A stretch of 21,169 nucleotides of DNA from JAYWDA01 sp043779185 (GTDB lineage Bacteria > Bdellovibrionota > Bdellovibrionia > Bdellovibrionales > Bdellovibrionaceae): contig JAYWEQ010000015.1 in NCBI GenBank assembly GCA_043779185.1, forward strand, positions 1 to 21,169. The letters are read 5' to 3'. A program made the translations under genes and the position numbers. The notes below the pieces were generated by a model. It made no database searches and was not told the DNA's origin. It saw nothing but the letters and a program-made list of their open reading frames with translations. Positions 1 through 8,021 of this stretch are shown here, in pieces (positions within the stretch are counted from its first letter, which is position 1; every line of letters starts with the position of its first letter).

Positions 1-176
1 CAAAAATGATTTGCTTGGCTGATCGCATTGCGAGCCCCTTGTTCGCCGTCTTCGCCTGTGACAAGAACTCTGTGGACGCCATCAGCTCCGGGCCGCACGT
101 CTTTGTGGTGGGCGCAGCCACTAACAAGAGTCATTAAAGAAATAGCTAATAAAGTGGTCAAGCAGAGATTTTTCAT
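1..176 (-). CDS. Lipoprotein, partial (C-terminus beyond window edge)
   Basis: This minus-strand reading frame starts with ATG at 176-174 and stays open to the window edge (58 codons seen). The N-terminus is a typical lipoprotein signal: MKNLC, a hydrophobic run, then the lipobox V-S-G-C with the cysteine at residue 21. The mature part begins CAHHKDVRPGADGVH and is polar. The start overlaps the stop of the upstream lipoprotein gene by four bases (ATGA), so the two are probably translationally coupled and co-transcribed. No family can be recognised from the fragment. The residue after Cys21 is Ala, not Asp, so by the E. coli rule outer-membrane sorting would be expected. Confidence 0.75.
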   Translation of the reverse strand, partial: MKNLCLTTLLAISLMTLVSGCAHHKDVRPGADGVHRVLVTGEDGEQGARNAISQANHF

Positions 177-790
177 GGCTTCTCCATGGGGTTGAAATTT
201 AAAGTCGCCGAGCCCACAGGACCCGTTAGAGTTAGTTTTGAAGGATAGTTTTCCACAAGTCTCACGCTGATTGGAAAAATCAACTGATAAGGGGTCGAAA
301 AGCGGTTGTGGTAACCATACAGACTTTGGACTTCGACAGTTTGAAGTTTAATTTTTGTGACTTTTCCTTCATACCGCCGCCCATTCACATCTAAAAAAAT
401 CTTCCACAAGCTCGGATTCTTATTCAAATCGTCGTGTTTTTTATCCGGTGTAAAAAAACTTATAAAAACTTCGGTCTCTTTACCCAGTTTTTCCTGACCC
501 TCTAATTTTTGGGCATCAAATTTTCCTTGGTCCCATTGAAATAATCGCGCCTTCTGATCCAAAATAGCAGCACTCACAGGCGAGTTGTGAAGTGTCGCCG
601 CCGCTTGCAGAGTATTATAAAGTCCATTGTAAGATTCAATACGATCTGAATACCGATCAACCACTTTCTCAGATTCAGACTGCGTCGCAATCTGCACCCC
701 CGCCGAGGTCGTTTCACGAGTGGCGCAGCCGCTCAGAAGAACAGTAGCGCAGCCACTAATAACAAGTAACAGAGCTAAAACTTTTTTCAT
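173..790 (-). CDS. Putative lipoprotein, 205 aa, unknown function
   Basis: I do not recognise the family. The N-terminus MKKVLALLLVISGC is a lipoprotein signal. It contains two candidate lipoboxes, I-S-G-C (Cys14) and L-S-G-C (Cys22), eight residues apart; the second fits the consensus best. The mature protein has a helical-looking first half (about 30-100, including ESEKVVDRYSDRIESYNGLY) and a beta-rich second half with the phrases VFISFFTP, KIFLDVNGRRYEGKVTKI and YQLIFPISVRLVENYP. The gene lies third in a minus-strand run after nadB and an alpha/beta hydrolase. Its ATG overlaps the hydrolase stop by four bases, and its own stop overlaps the next lipoprotein start in the same way, so co-expression of the three is likely. 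It may be an envelope protein working with the hydrolase, but that is inference from position only. Confidence 0.8.
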   Translation of the reverse strand: MKKVLALLLVISGCATVLLSGCATRETTSAGVQIATQSESEKVVDRYSDRIESYNGLYNTLQAAATLHNSPVSAAILDQKARLFQWDQGKFDAQKLEGQEKLGKETEVFISFFTPDKKHDDLNKNPSLWKIFLDVNGRRYEGKVTKIKLQTVEVQSLYGYHNRFSTPYQLIFPISVRLVENYPSKLTLTGPVGSATLNFNPMEKP

Positions 791-1644
791 TTTTGGTTCT
801 CCATTACTGAGTTCAAAAAAGACCGCAAGTCTTCATAAGCCTTCGACCGCTCAATATCATTATAAATTTCATGACGGGCGCCCTCTTCATAAATACATAT
901 TTTTTTAACATCCGAACTGATATTTTGAAAAAATGTTTTTGAATCCGGTGAACTCACAACAGGATCATTTTCTGGAATTTGAAAGAGTGTCGGGATCTGA
1001 ATTTCAGATGCTCTAGCTTGCACAATTTCAATGGCGGTTTTAAAACCTATAAAAACTCCTGGCGACATTCGATTATGACGAAGAACATCTTGTTCAAACT
1101 CCCGAATCACATCTAAATCTCGGGTCAGCATATCATTAGTGATTTCATTCCAAAGTGTAACCTTTGGTAGCCACTGATTTAAAACATCGGCCGCCCGTGT
1201 TTTCCATTCGGGGACAGGCACAGCCACGCCCAAAAGGGGTGAACTGCAAACTTCCGCTGAAACTTTCATATCAGGATGATCAATAACAGTTTTTAGTTGG
1301 ATCAAACCTCCTAAGGAATGTCCTAGTAAAACAATGGGACCCGTAGAAGATTTTGATTCATGAAGGATTTTTTCAACAAAGAGATAGTAGTCTTTGCAGT
1401 AATCATCAAAGTCGCCGGCGTAACCGCGTTTTCCGTCAGACTTGCCATGGCCTCTTAAATCCATAGCATAAAACGACCACGAATCATCCTTGAAAGCGTC
1501 GATCAGTCGAAGGTAGGATTCGGAGTGCTCCCCTTGACCGTGGCAAATAATAACACTGCCTTGAGCTTTTGGATTTTGCCAAACTTGAAAAAATAATTGT
1601 AAATTGTCGTGGCCAGCCAGCTGACCTTCTCGTCGTGTATACAT
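787..1644 (-). CDS. Alpha/beta hydrolase, monoacylglycerol lipase / lysophospholipase-like
   Basis: This 285-residue protein belongs to the Hydrolase_4 group of alpha/beta hydrolases (monoacylglycerol lipases and lysophospholipases), which cleave fatty acyl esters. The oxyanion region is HGQGEHS (35-41), followed by DLRGHGKSDG (62-71). The nucleophile elbow is GHSLGG with Ser110. The acid is likely Asp227 in PENDPVV and the base His258 in GARHEIY. No signal peptide is visible, so it is probably cytoplasmic. I chose ATG 1644 because the protein then begins MYTRREG just before the first strand and stays clear of nadB. The frame is open back to 1908, but that part runs through nadB coding sequence. 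The weak point is the ribosome site: the strong AGGAGG nearby serves an out-of-frame ATG at 1685. Substrate is not predictable from sequence. Confidence 0.85.
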   Translation of the reverse strand: MYTRREGQLAGHDNLQLFFQVWQNPKAQGSVIICHGQGEHSESYLRLIDAFKDDSWSFYAMDLRGHGKSDGKRGYAGDFDDYCKDYYLFVEKILHESKSSTGPIVLLGHSLGGLIQLKTVIDHPDMKVSAEVCSSPLLGVAVPVPEWKTRAADVLNQWLPKVTLWNEITNDMLTRDLDVIREFEQDVLRHNRMSPGVFIGFKTAIEIVQARASEIQIPTLFQIPENDPVVSSPDSKTFFQNISSDVKKICIYEEGARHEIYNDIERSKAYEDLRSFLNSVMENQK

Positions 1645-1711
1645 GGGCTTATTTTGAACAACATTTTCAACAGCGGCAAGAACATTGTCCTGCCTCCTTC
1701 GGCAAAAAGAT

Positions 1712-3334
1712 TTAGCGCGGGCCGCGAAACAAAATAGTGTCTTTGGGCGTGTCTTTTTGTTCAGGGACAAAAGGGTAGTCGAGGCTGTAGTGAATCCCCC
1801 GCGATTCCTTGCGCCGGAGTGCGCACTCGACAGAGAGGTCGGCAAGAATCGCGATATTTCGAAGCTCGATAATATCGCTGTGAATCTGAAAGTTTGAATA
1901 ATACTCACGCACCTCAGTCAGGATATTTCGAAGGCGATTCTGAGCTCTTAAAAGTCTTTTATCCGAACGAACAATCCCGACGTAATTCCACATCAGTCGG
2001 CGGATTTCATCCCACATATGATGAATGACGATCATTTCGTCAGCATTAGATTCGATGGGATAAACCCACTCAGGGGGACTCTTTGGATAAAGTTTAAAAT
2101 CATTCCAGTTTTTAACAATATCTTCGCAGCTATTATGGGCCGTCGAAAGGCATTCTAATAATGAATTAGAGGCTAAGCGATTGGCACCATGGAGGCCGTT
2201 GCAACCGGTTTCACCGATGGCCCATAAACTTTTAATATCAGTTTTGGCATGAATATCAGTTAAAACTCCACCACATAAATAATGGGCGGCCGGAACGACA
2301 GGAATAGGCTGTTTACAAATATCAATTCCAAATTCCAGACATTTTCCATGAATGGCAGGAAATCTTTGCTGTATAAATTCTGCTTTTAACTTTGTCATAT
2401 CAAGATAAACGCAAGCAGCACCAGTGCGTTTCATTTCGGCATCGATGGATCGAGCCACAATATCCCTCGGAGCTAAGGCGCCGAGCGGATGATATTTGCT
2501 CATGAAAGCAAGACCCTCTTTATCAACCAATTCACCACCTTCGCCGCGCAAAGCTTCTGAAATTAAAAAGGCCCGCGCTTCCGGGTGAAATAAACAAGTC
2601 GGATGAAATTGCATGAATTCTAAATTGGCCACCCGAGCCCCTGCCCTGTAGGCCATGGCGATACCATCCCCGGTAGAGCCGCTCCAGTTCGTGGTGTAAA
2701 GATAAACTTTTCCGCCTCCGCCCGTTGCTAAAATCGTCGCTCGCGAGGAAATGGCGATCACTTCGCCTTTCGATTTATTTAAAATATAAGCACCGACACA
2801 ATGAGTGGGATTTAAATCATAAGGATCAATTTGTTTACTGACGATCAAATCAATCGAAAGATGATTTTCAAGAATTGTAATGTTGGTTTTTTCCTGAGCC
2901 AGCTTCAAAAGATGCTTATGAATTTCATGACCCGTTTGATCTTCGTGGTGCAGAATACGGCGGAAACTATGTCCGCCTTCTCGCGTCAAATCAATTTGAC
3001 CAAGCTTTCCTGTTCTTTCTCCGCGAACATCGAATTCGACCCCCCAATCGATCAAATCCTTAATTCGGTCGGGCGCTTGACGCACAATGTTGTTAACAAT
3101 TTCTGGCTTACAAAGTCCAGCTCCTGCGGTCAGCGTGTCTTGAATATGACTTTCAAAACTATCTTCTTCTGAGAGGACCGCGGCAATTCCGCCTTGGGCC
3201 ATCGCCGTGTTTGTGTCTTGGGCCGCCTCTTTCGAGACAATCGTGATCTTCAAACTTTCAGGAAGTTTAAGCGCTAAAGATAAACCAGCAAGGCCGGAGC
3301 CGATAATTAAAATATCTGTCTTCAAATTCGACAT
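1712..3334 (-). CDS. nadB: L-aspartate oxidase
   Basis: NadB oxidises L-aspartate to iminoaspartate with FAD, the first step of quinolinate and NAD synthesis. The 540-residue length matches the family. The FAD-binding start is DILIIGSGLAGLSLAL (7-22), with the second FAD stretch ATILATGGGGKVY (199-211). Family residues fall in place: TREGGHSFRR (118-126), MQFHPT (His244), Arg290 in APRDIVARS, HYLCGGV (His351), and HGANRLASNSLLE (Arg386), which separate it in context from succinate dehydrogenase flavoproteins. nadA and nadC are not in the window. It is the first gene of a minus-strand run and faces the histidine kinase across a 117-bp gap. The ribosome site before ATG 3334 is weak. The alpha/beta hydrolase follows 67 bp downstream. 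Confidence 0.97.
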   Translation of the reverse strand: MSNLKTDILIIGSGLAGLSLALKLPESLKITIVSKEAAQDTNTAMAQGGIAAVLSEEDSFESHIQDTLTAGAGLCKPEIVNNIVRQAPDRIKDLIDWGVEFDVRGERTGKLGQIDLTREGGHSFRRILHHEDQTGHEIHKHLLKLAQEKTNITILENHLSIDLIVSKQIDPYDLNPTHCVGAYILNKSKGEVIAISSRATILATGGGGKVYLYTTNWSGSTGDGIAMAYRAGARVANLEFMQFHPTCLFHPEARAFLISEALRGEGGELVDKEGLAFMSKYHPLGALAPRDIVARSIDAEMKRTGAACVYLDMTKLKAEFIQQRFPAIHGKCLEFGIDICKQPIPVVPAAHYLCGGVLTDIHAKTDIKSLWAIGETGCNGLHGANRLASNSLLECLSTAHNSCEDIVKNWNDFKLYPKSPPEWVYPIESNADEMIVIHHMWDEIRRLMWNYVGIVRSDKRLLRAQNRLRNILTEVREYYSNFQIHSDIIELRNIAILADLSVECALRRKESRGIHYSLDYPFVPEQKDTPKDTILFRGPR

Positions 3335-3384
3335 GGTGAAAAATCTTTTAAGCCTGTTTCATTGCTTTTGCAAAGGAGTCTTAC

Positions 3385-3412
3385 TTGATTCTTAACGCAA
3401 TCTATTTAGAAT
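3385..3412 (+). promoter_or_regulatory. Predicted sigma70-type promoter of the kinase-to-serine acetyltransferase operon
   Basis: A -35 box TTGATT (3385-3390) and a -10 box TAGAAT (3407-3412; one mismatch to TATAAT) are 16 bases apart. Transcription would start near 3419 and give a leader of about 32 bases before ATG 3452, with a Shine-Dalgarno GGGAG at 3443-3447. No other gap on the plus strand is large enough for an obvious promoter until the end of the gene run. Prediction from consensus only. Confidence 0.5.
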
Positions 3413-3415
3413 CAA
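3385..3415. repeat. Perfect 8-bp inverted repeat in the divergent promoter region (possible operator)
   Basis: The arms are TTGATTCT (3385-3392) and AGAATCAA (3408-3415), a perfect 8-bp inverted repeat with a 15-base centre. The left arm contains the -35 box and the right arm overlaps the -10 box of the predicted plus-strand promoter. Because genes diverge on both sides, it cannot be a terminator for either. A dimeric repressor site is the natural reading, but chance in AT-rich DNA is possible. Confidence 0.45.
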
Positions 3416-3451
3416 AGGAACACGAAGTGTTTCCATGGAATCGGGAGCAAA

Positions 3452-5377
3452 ATGAAGTTAAAAATTCTTAGCTTGGTCGGGTCCTTGTCGGTGATTTTCA
3501 TCGCGGCCGTCATCTGGCGAATGAATCATTTTATTCAAGAAGATCGGACAAACTGGGCGCAAGCGCAAATGCGGACCCAGGTTATTTCTCTCCAGCAAAC
3601 GGCGCAAGCCCTTCTTCATGATCTTCAACATAAAACTCCCATCCTGCAAGACTCAGTTCGCGATAAAAACTTCTGGTTTGCGGTGGATCCTTTTAAAGCG
3701 ATGGCATGGGTTCGCGATCTTAATAATCCGACCTTGGAAAATACGGCGATTAAAGAAGGCACTGGATTGGACGATACGAACTTAGTGGCCGCCGTTAAAA
3801 ATCTACAGGGCCACAAAGTGGCGCAGGGAAGTTTTCTGCTGGTCCCATGGCAGGATTTGCAGAGGCGAAATTGGCTGATGGTGGTGTGGCCTTGGGCTGA
3901 AAATCGAAAATTGATTTTATGGACAGGTGCCGAATATTTTCAAGCGCTGCTTGAAACTCATAAAGGGGCGTTGGCGAAGTTGTCATTTGTGAATGAAAGC
4001 GGCCAAGTGTTGGCGCATTCTCAGCCCGAATATTTTGGCTCGCGATTGAACGATCAATATCTTTACAAAGAATTCAAATCTTCGGGGGCCCTTCAATGGG
4101 GTGGATATTTCAAAGACTCCAGCGGTGAAGATTTTCAAGGGTATTACGAAGCCATCCCGAACACAAATTTAGTATTAATGGCCTCGACGTCCTACCATGA
4201 TCTGTTGGCCGATAAAAATAAAGTTTGGGCTTCTTTTTTATTTGTGGGTTTAGGCTTGGTGCTTTTAACTTTGGGCGGAATAAGTCTGCTAAAAATTTCT
4301 GATGTACCTTCGTCTTATGGACACGTGATAAGGTCGTTACCAGCTGTCAAAGAAGCATTCTTAACGTTACCCAAAAAAGAAAGTGTTGCGAAGCCCGCGG
4401 TGACGCAGGAAAATCGCCAAGAAGTTTTTAAAAAGATTGCTGGCTCGTTAGGTCATGAGATGCGCTCGCCCTTGGCCCGTATCTTAGGATTAAGCCAAAT
4501 GATTTTAGAGAAAGAAAAAGATCAAACCTTGGCTGCCTACGCAGGATCCATTTTGCGTGAAACGCGTTCGGCGCGAGATATTCTGGAAAAGCTTTTTAGT
4601 TTTGCGCAAGAAAAAGAATCCATGATGAGGCCCGTGCAGGCCGAAGCTGTGGTGAAAAACTTACTGCAACGTTGGCAGCCAGAGTTTCAAAAAAGAAATG
4701 TCCAATTGATTCAAAAAATTGAAGGCTCTCCAGAAGTCATGGCAGATATGAGTTTGATAGAAAAGGCTTTAGAATCTATTCTGCAAAATTCGATGGACTC
4801 TATGGAGAGAATCTTAAAAAGAGAAATTCGGGTGACGGTTCGGGCCATTTCTTCCGGCGCCGAAATTGTTATTCAGGATATCGGCGAGGGCATTGATCCC
4901 GAGCATCTTTCTAAAATTTTCGATCCATTTTTTACGACACGATCTTTTTCTCAGCATCTGGGTTTGGGTTTATCGGCGGCTTACGGAGTGATTAAACAGC
5001 ATGGAGGGGCGCTTCGGGTGGAATCTCAGAAAGATCATGGAACAACCGTCACCTTGACTTTGCCTGATCAAAATCATTTCAAGGAGGCCAACTCGGTCCC
5101 ATCGCTGGCAACCGCTGTTCATGTGACAGGCGACAGTGATCGATTTTCTCCGGCCGATGTTGAAATTGAGCAGCTTTTGGACTTTCAAGAAACGGAGTCT
5201 TCAGATCTTTCCATTTCGGAAAAGACATTTTTTATCACTGAGGCGTCTTTAGAGCCAAGCCCGCGTCAGGAAATAAAAAAGGAAACGATCACTTTTGCAC
5301 CTAAGGCGCCCACTGTTTTGGACGAATATAAAGTTGAGATTCGTCGCCCGCGGAGACCCATCATTGAAAATTCGTGA
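3452..5377 (+). CDS. Membrane sensor histidine kinase with periplasmic Cache-like domain
   Basis: This 641-residue kinase has a membrane segment at about 5-23, a periplasmic sensor region at 24-258 and a second membrane segment at about 259-282. The second half of the sensor (NESGQVLAHSQPEYFG ... GYYEAIPNTNLVLMAS) resembles a Cache fold. The dimerisation/phosphoacceptor helix is GSLGHEMRSPLARILG with His335. The ATPase domain shows the N box (Asn446), G1 box DIGEGID (476-482), F box FDPFF (490-494) and G2 box GLGLS (504-508). A hydrophilic, acidic tail of about 100 residues (541-641) follows, ending in a basic RRPRRP patch. It has no receiver domain, so phosphotransfer must go to another protein. 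It is first in the ten-gene run and overlaps the next gene by 14 bases. The signal sensed is unknown. Confidence 0.93.
   Translation: MKLKILSLVGSLSVIFIAAVIWRMNHFIQEDRTNWAQAQMRTQVISLQQTAQALLHDLQHKTPILQDSVRDKNFWFAVDPFKAMAWVRDLNNPTLENTAIKEGTGLDDTNLVAAVKNLQGHKVAQGSFLLVPWQDLQRRNWLMVVWPWAENRKLILWTGAEYFQALLETHKGALAKLSFVNESGQVLAHSQPEYFGSRLNDQYLYKEFKSSGALQWGGYFKDSSGEDFQGYYEAIPNTNLVLMASTSYHDLLADKNKVWASFLFVGLGLVLLTLGGISLLKISDVPSSYGHVIRSLPAVKEAFLTLPKKESVAKPAVTQENRQEVFKKIAGSLGHEMRSPLARILGLSQMILEKEKDQTLAAYAGSILRETRSARDILEKLFSFAQEKESMMRPVQAEAVVKNLLQRWQPEFQKRNVQLIQKIEGSPEVMADMSLIEKALESILQNSMDSMERILKREIRVTVRAISSGAEIVIQDIGEGIDPEHLSKIFDPFFTTRSFSQHLGLGLSAAYGVIKQHGGALRVESQKDHGTTVTLTLPDQNHFKEANSVPSLATAVHVTGDSDRFSPADVEIEQLLDFQETESSDLSISEKTFFITEASLEPSPRQEIKKETITFAPKAPTVLDEYKVEIRRPRRPIIENS
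5352..5366 (+). promoter_or_regulatory. Ribosome binding site and TTG start deciding the GGDEF-protein start
   Basis: GGAG at 5352-5355 lies eight bases before TTG 5364-5366, inside the end of the kinase gene. An upstream in-frame TTG at 5295 (with AAGGAA at 5279-5284) would give 23 extra residues that do not look like part of a domain. The 5364 start places the first predicted beta strand (FCVLILAT) about ten residues in. Confidence 0.55.
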
Positions 5378-6848
5378 TCACGCTGCTCAATTCTGTGTTC
5401 TTATTCTGGCCACCGACGCCGATTGGGGGGCGGAAGCTAAGAAATCCCTGACCGAGGCGGGATATGAAAACTATTTGATCACGGACAGCCATGATCTGAA
5501 AGACCGATTGCAAAGTAAAAACCCCCACGTTGTGGTCTATTGTTTTTCTGAATTAATGGGTTCGTTAAATTCTTGGGCAGAAGGGATTTTAAAATTCAAC
5601 CCAGAAATTCGCTTTGTGACATTGGGATTGAATTCGCAATTTGCTGGCTTCGGTGAACTTGCCGATCATGGTTTTGAAGAGTTTGTAACTTTTGAAAAAG
5701 AAAATTTAGGTCCTAGAGTTTCATCTAGCGTCGATCGAATTTGTGAAAAGCTTTATTTTATTTATCAAAATGAGCAACTGCTGAATGATCTTAAGAAAAG
5801 CCAGATCGCGGTCCATGAGCCTGCGGTGTTGCCAGCGCTGAAGGATGTTTCTGTTCCTGTCGGAAATAGTTTAACCGCAAGGGTGGTGGCTTACCAAAGC
5901 GCCTCTGGACGTGAAGCTTTGATCCAAAAGTTTTTTGATCATGGTGGAGTGCAGCCAATATATCATTTTCGATTTCTACCCTCGGTGTTATCCTTTGTAG
6001 TGACTCAGGCAGCGGGGGTGTCGCCTCAGGAAATTCAGGGAGTCGGTTGCCAAATCGAAGGCTTGGCGGTCCGAGATCTTTCGACTCAGCTCAGTTTGGG
6101 TGTTGTTCCGGCGCCGATCTTGGAGCTTGCGCAAAAGGGTTTAAAAATTAAAAATCCAAAATTACTTCCGCTTTATGTAGCAAGTCAGCTTGAAGGTTTC
6201 ATTCTTTTCTCGGCCGATATCGATGAACAAATCAAAGAGAATTTAATGGATGAATTTTCTTTGTTTGCTTTAGCATTTTCTTATTTAGATTTGCAAAAAC
6301 GCCTGGAACTTTTGGAAACTCAAGATCCGACGACCGAAGTCTTCAATCGAAAATATTATGACATTAAATTGATCGAAGAGGTTGAGCGCGCTTTAAGAAT
6401 TAAGCAAGCGGTTTCAATTATGAAAATTTCAATTGATGATTTTTTTGAAATCGAACAAGTCTTAGGGGACAGTGCTCACGAGTTGCTTTTGAAAAAAGTA
6501 GCGCAGTTGATTTTGAAATCCAGTCGCACCAATGACTGCGTGGCAAGGACAGGTCAAAATGAATTCACTGTTCTGATGCCACACTGTCATCGTCAAGGAG
6601 CCATGATAAGAGCCGAACGGGTTCGTCGCATCGTTGAAAACTCAATGACGGTTGAAAGTGGTATCAAAGTTTCAATCAGTCTTGGAATCAGTGAATATCC
6701 AACTCTTTGTGGTTCGGCATCCGCATTAGAAGAATCAGCGGCAAAAGCCCTTCACCATATCGCTAGTCGCGGGGGCAATAAAATTTGCCTTTTTAAAGCG
6801 CCCCTCGATCATGCACCCGAATTCGAAGTTCGGGTCGAGCCGGGATGA
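5364..6848 (+). CDS. Degenerate GGDEF-domain protein with receiver-like N-terminus
   Basis: Counting from TTG 5364, this is a 494-residue soluble protein. Residues about 10-110 (CVLILATDADW ... HVVVYCFSE ... RFVTLGL) look like a receiver-type fold. The position where the phosphorylated Asp is expected, after the third strand, reads YC, so it is probably a pseudo-receiver. Residues about 165-310 may be a GAF-like sensor (weak). A GGDEF domain covers about 320-480: TTEVFNRKYYD, then SIDDFFEIEQVLGD. The signature is degenerate, GQNEF (397-401) in place of GGDEF. The inhibitory-site motif RxxD is intact as RTND (388-391), exactly five residues before it. This suggests a c-di-GMP binding or signalling role without cyclase activity. 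It follows the kinase with a 14-base overlap and ends three bases before alr. Confidence 0.85.
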   Translation: MKIRDHAAQFCVLILATDADWGAEAKKSLTEAGYENYLITDSHDLKDRLQSKNPHVVVYCFSELMGSLNSWAEGILKFNPEIRFVTLGLNSQFAGFGELADHGFEEFVTFEKENLGPRVSSSVDRICEKLYFIYQNEQLLNDLKKSQIAVHEPAVLPALKDVSVPVGNSLTARVVAYQSASGREALIQKFFDHGGVQPIYHFRFLPSVLSFVVTQAAGVSPQEIQGVGCQIEGLAVRDLSTQLSLGVVPAPILELAQKGLKIKNPKLLPLYVASQLEGFILFSADIDEQIKENLMDEFSLFALAFSYLDLQKRLELLETQDPTTEVFNRKYYDIKLIEEVERALRIKQAVSIMKISIDDFFEIEQVLGDSAHELLLKKVAQLILKSSRTNDCVARTGQNEFTVLMPHCHRQGAMIRAERVRRIVENSMTVESGIKVSISLGISEYPTLCGSASALEESAAKALHHIASRGGNKICLFKAPLDHAPEFEVRVEPG

Positions 6849-6851
6849 TGT

Positions 6852-8021
6852 GTGGAGATGCACCGAAAAACTTTCGCAGAAATTAATTTGAATCATCTAA
6901 AATTTAACTTAGACAGCCTTCGGTTAAATTTTAAAGATGAATTTTTATGTCCCATGGTGAAAGCCAATGCTTACGGGCACGGCGACATTCAAGTGGCGCG
7001 TTGTCTTGAAAAATGGGGCGTGCCGCGGTTGGGCGTTTGTCTTATTGAGGAAGGACTTCTTTTAAGAAAAGCGGGAATAAAGACACAAATATTAGTTTTT
7101 CGAGGATTTGACCAAGAGGGAGCCCAGGTGATTTTGGAAAATCAGATGACTCCGGTGGTGTCCCAATGGAAACATTTGGCGCATCTTGAGGCCCTGGCGA
7201 CACAAGTAACGTCTGTTCATTTAAAGTTTGATTCGGGCATGAATCGGTTGGGATTTTCAATTGATGAAGCGCAAAAATTATTTGATTATTTTTGGCAAAA
7301 TAAAAAACTGCGGGTCGAGGCCATCCTGACCCATCTTTCAAATGCTGAAGATGGTTTTCAAGACGACGGGACGACTTCTGATCAGCTGATGCGCTTTCTG
7401 CCTGTCATCGATCTATTTAAAGCTTTGAAAGTTAAAGTGCATGTGCTGAACAGTGCGGGTATTTTAAGTTCATTAATGTTGCGCTCAGAGAAAAAAAAGA
7501 ATCATCGATTGGTGTCCCAAGCATGGGGACTGCGTCCCGGGTTGATGCTTTACGGGTATAGTCCCATTGAAGCCAAATTTAATTTTCATTTAAAGCCCGT
7601 GATGACTTTAAAATCAGTCGCCGGCGTTTTCCGTCGCCTTAAAAAAGGCGAAGGGGTTTCTTATGGGTCTACTTGGCGCGCCCCCAAGGACAGCATCATT
7701 GCCGTAGTTCCGATTGGCTATGCCGACGGAGTTCATCGTCTGCTTTCAAATAAGGGCGAGGCCCTGTTTTTAAATCGTCGAGTTCCCATGGTCGGACAAA
7801 TTTGTATGGATTTCTTGATGTTGGATGTGACTGAAGTGGCCCAACAACAACCTTTTGATCCGGACCAAGAGCATGAAATTATTTTTTTTGGCACTTCAGC
7901 CAACGGGAGTTTTATTTCTGCAGCGGAAGTCGCAAATAAAGCTGGAACAATTCCCTGGGAAATACTGACAAGCATCGGAGAAAGAGTCCCTAGGCAATAC
8001 ACAGGTTTGGAGATGCAATGA
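6852..8021 (+). CDS. alr: Alanine racemase (PLP-dependent)
   Basis: Alanine racemase interconverts L- and D-alanine and supplies D-alanine for peptidoglycan. The PLP lysine is Lys37 in MVKANAYGHG. The substrate-barrel motif DSGMNRLGF is at 127-135, and the catalytic tyrosine from the C-terminal domain is Tyr271 in GEGVSYGSTW. VPIGYADGV (286-294) and VGQICMDFLMLDVT (314-327) are also family motifs. At 389 residues it is slightly longer than usual, with a lysine-rich insertion RSEKKKNHR (211-219). The start is GTG 6852 or ATG 6858 (beginning MHRKTFAEINL); neither has a strong ribosome site, and GGAG abuts the ATG, so translation probably depends on coupling with the upstream gene three bases away. 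The stop overlaps the mlaE start (ATGA). Confidence 0.96.
   Translation: MEMHRKTFAEINLNHLKFNLDSLRLNFKDEFLCPMVKANAYGHGDIQVARCLEKWGVPRLGVCLIEEGLLLRKAGIKTQILVFRGFDQEGAQVILENQMTPVVSQWKHLAHLEALATQVTSVHLKFDSGMNRLGFSIDEAQKLFDYFWQNKKLRVEAILTHLSNAEDGFQDDGTTSDQLMRFLPVIDLFKALKVKVHVLNSAGILSSLMLRSEKKKNHRLVSQAWGLRPGLMLYGYSPIEAKFNFHLKPVMTLKSVAGVFRRLKKGEGVSYGSTWRAPKDSIIAVVPIGYADGVHRLLSNKGEALFLNRRVPMVGQICMDFLMLDVTEVAQQQPFDPDQEHEIIFFGTSANGSFISAAEVANKAGTIPWEILTSIGERVPRQYTGLEMQ

Noticed and set aside
1712..1740. Possible terminator at the nadB end (CGCG, three-base loop, CGCG, then a T-run)
   Set aside because: The stem is only four base pairs and lies partly inside the nadB coding end; the downstream genes appear co-transcribed.
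1645..1908. N-terminal extension of the alpha/beta hydrolase
   Set aside because: Most of it lies inside the nadB coding sequence on the same strand in another frame and shows no domain features.
7634..7651. Perfect 7-bp hairpin TCGCCTT/AAGGCGA with AAAA loop inside alr
   Set aside because: No T-tract follows, it encodes conserved protein (RRLKKGEG), and the operon clearly continues. Not a terminator.
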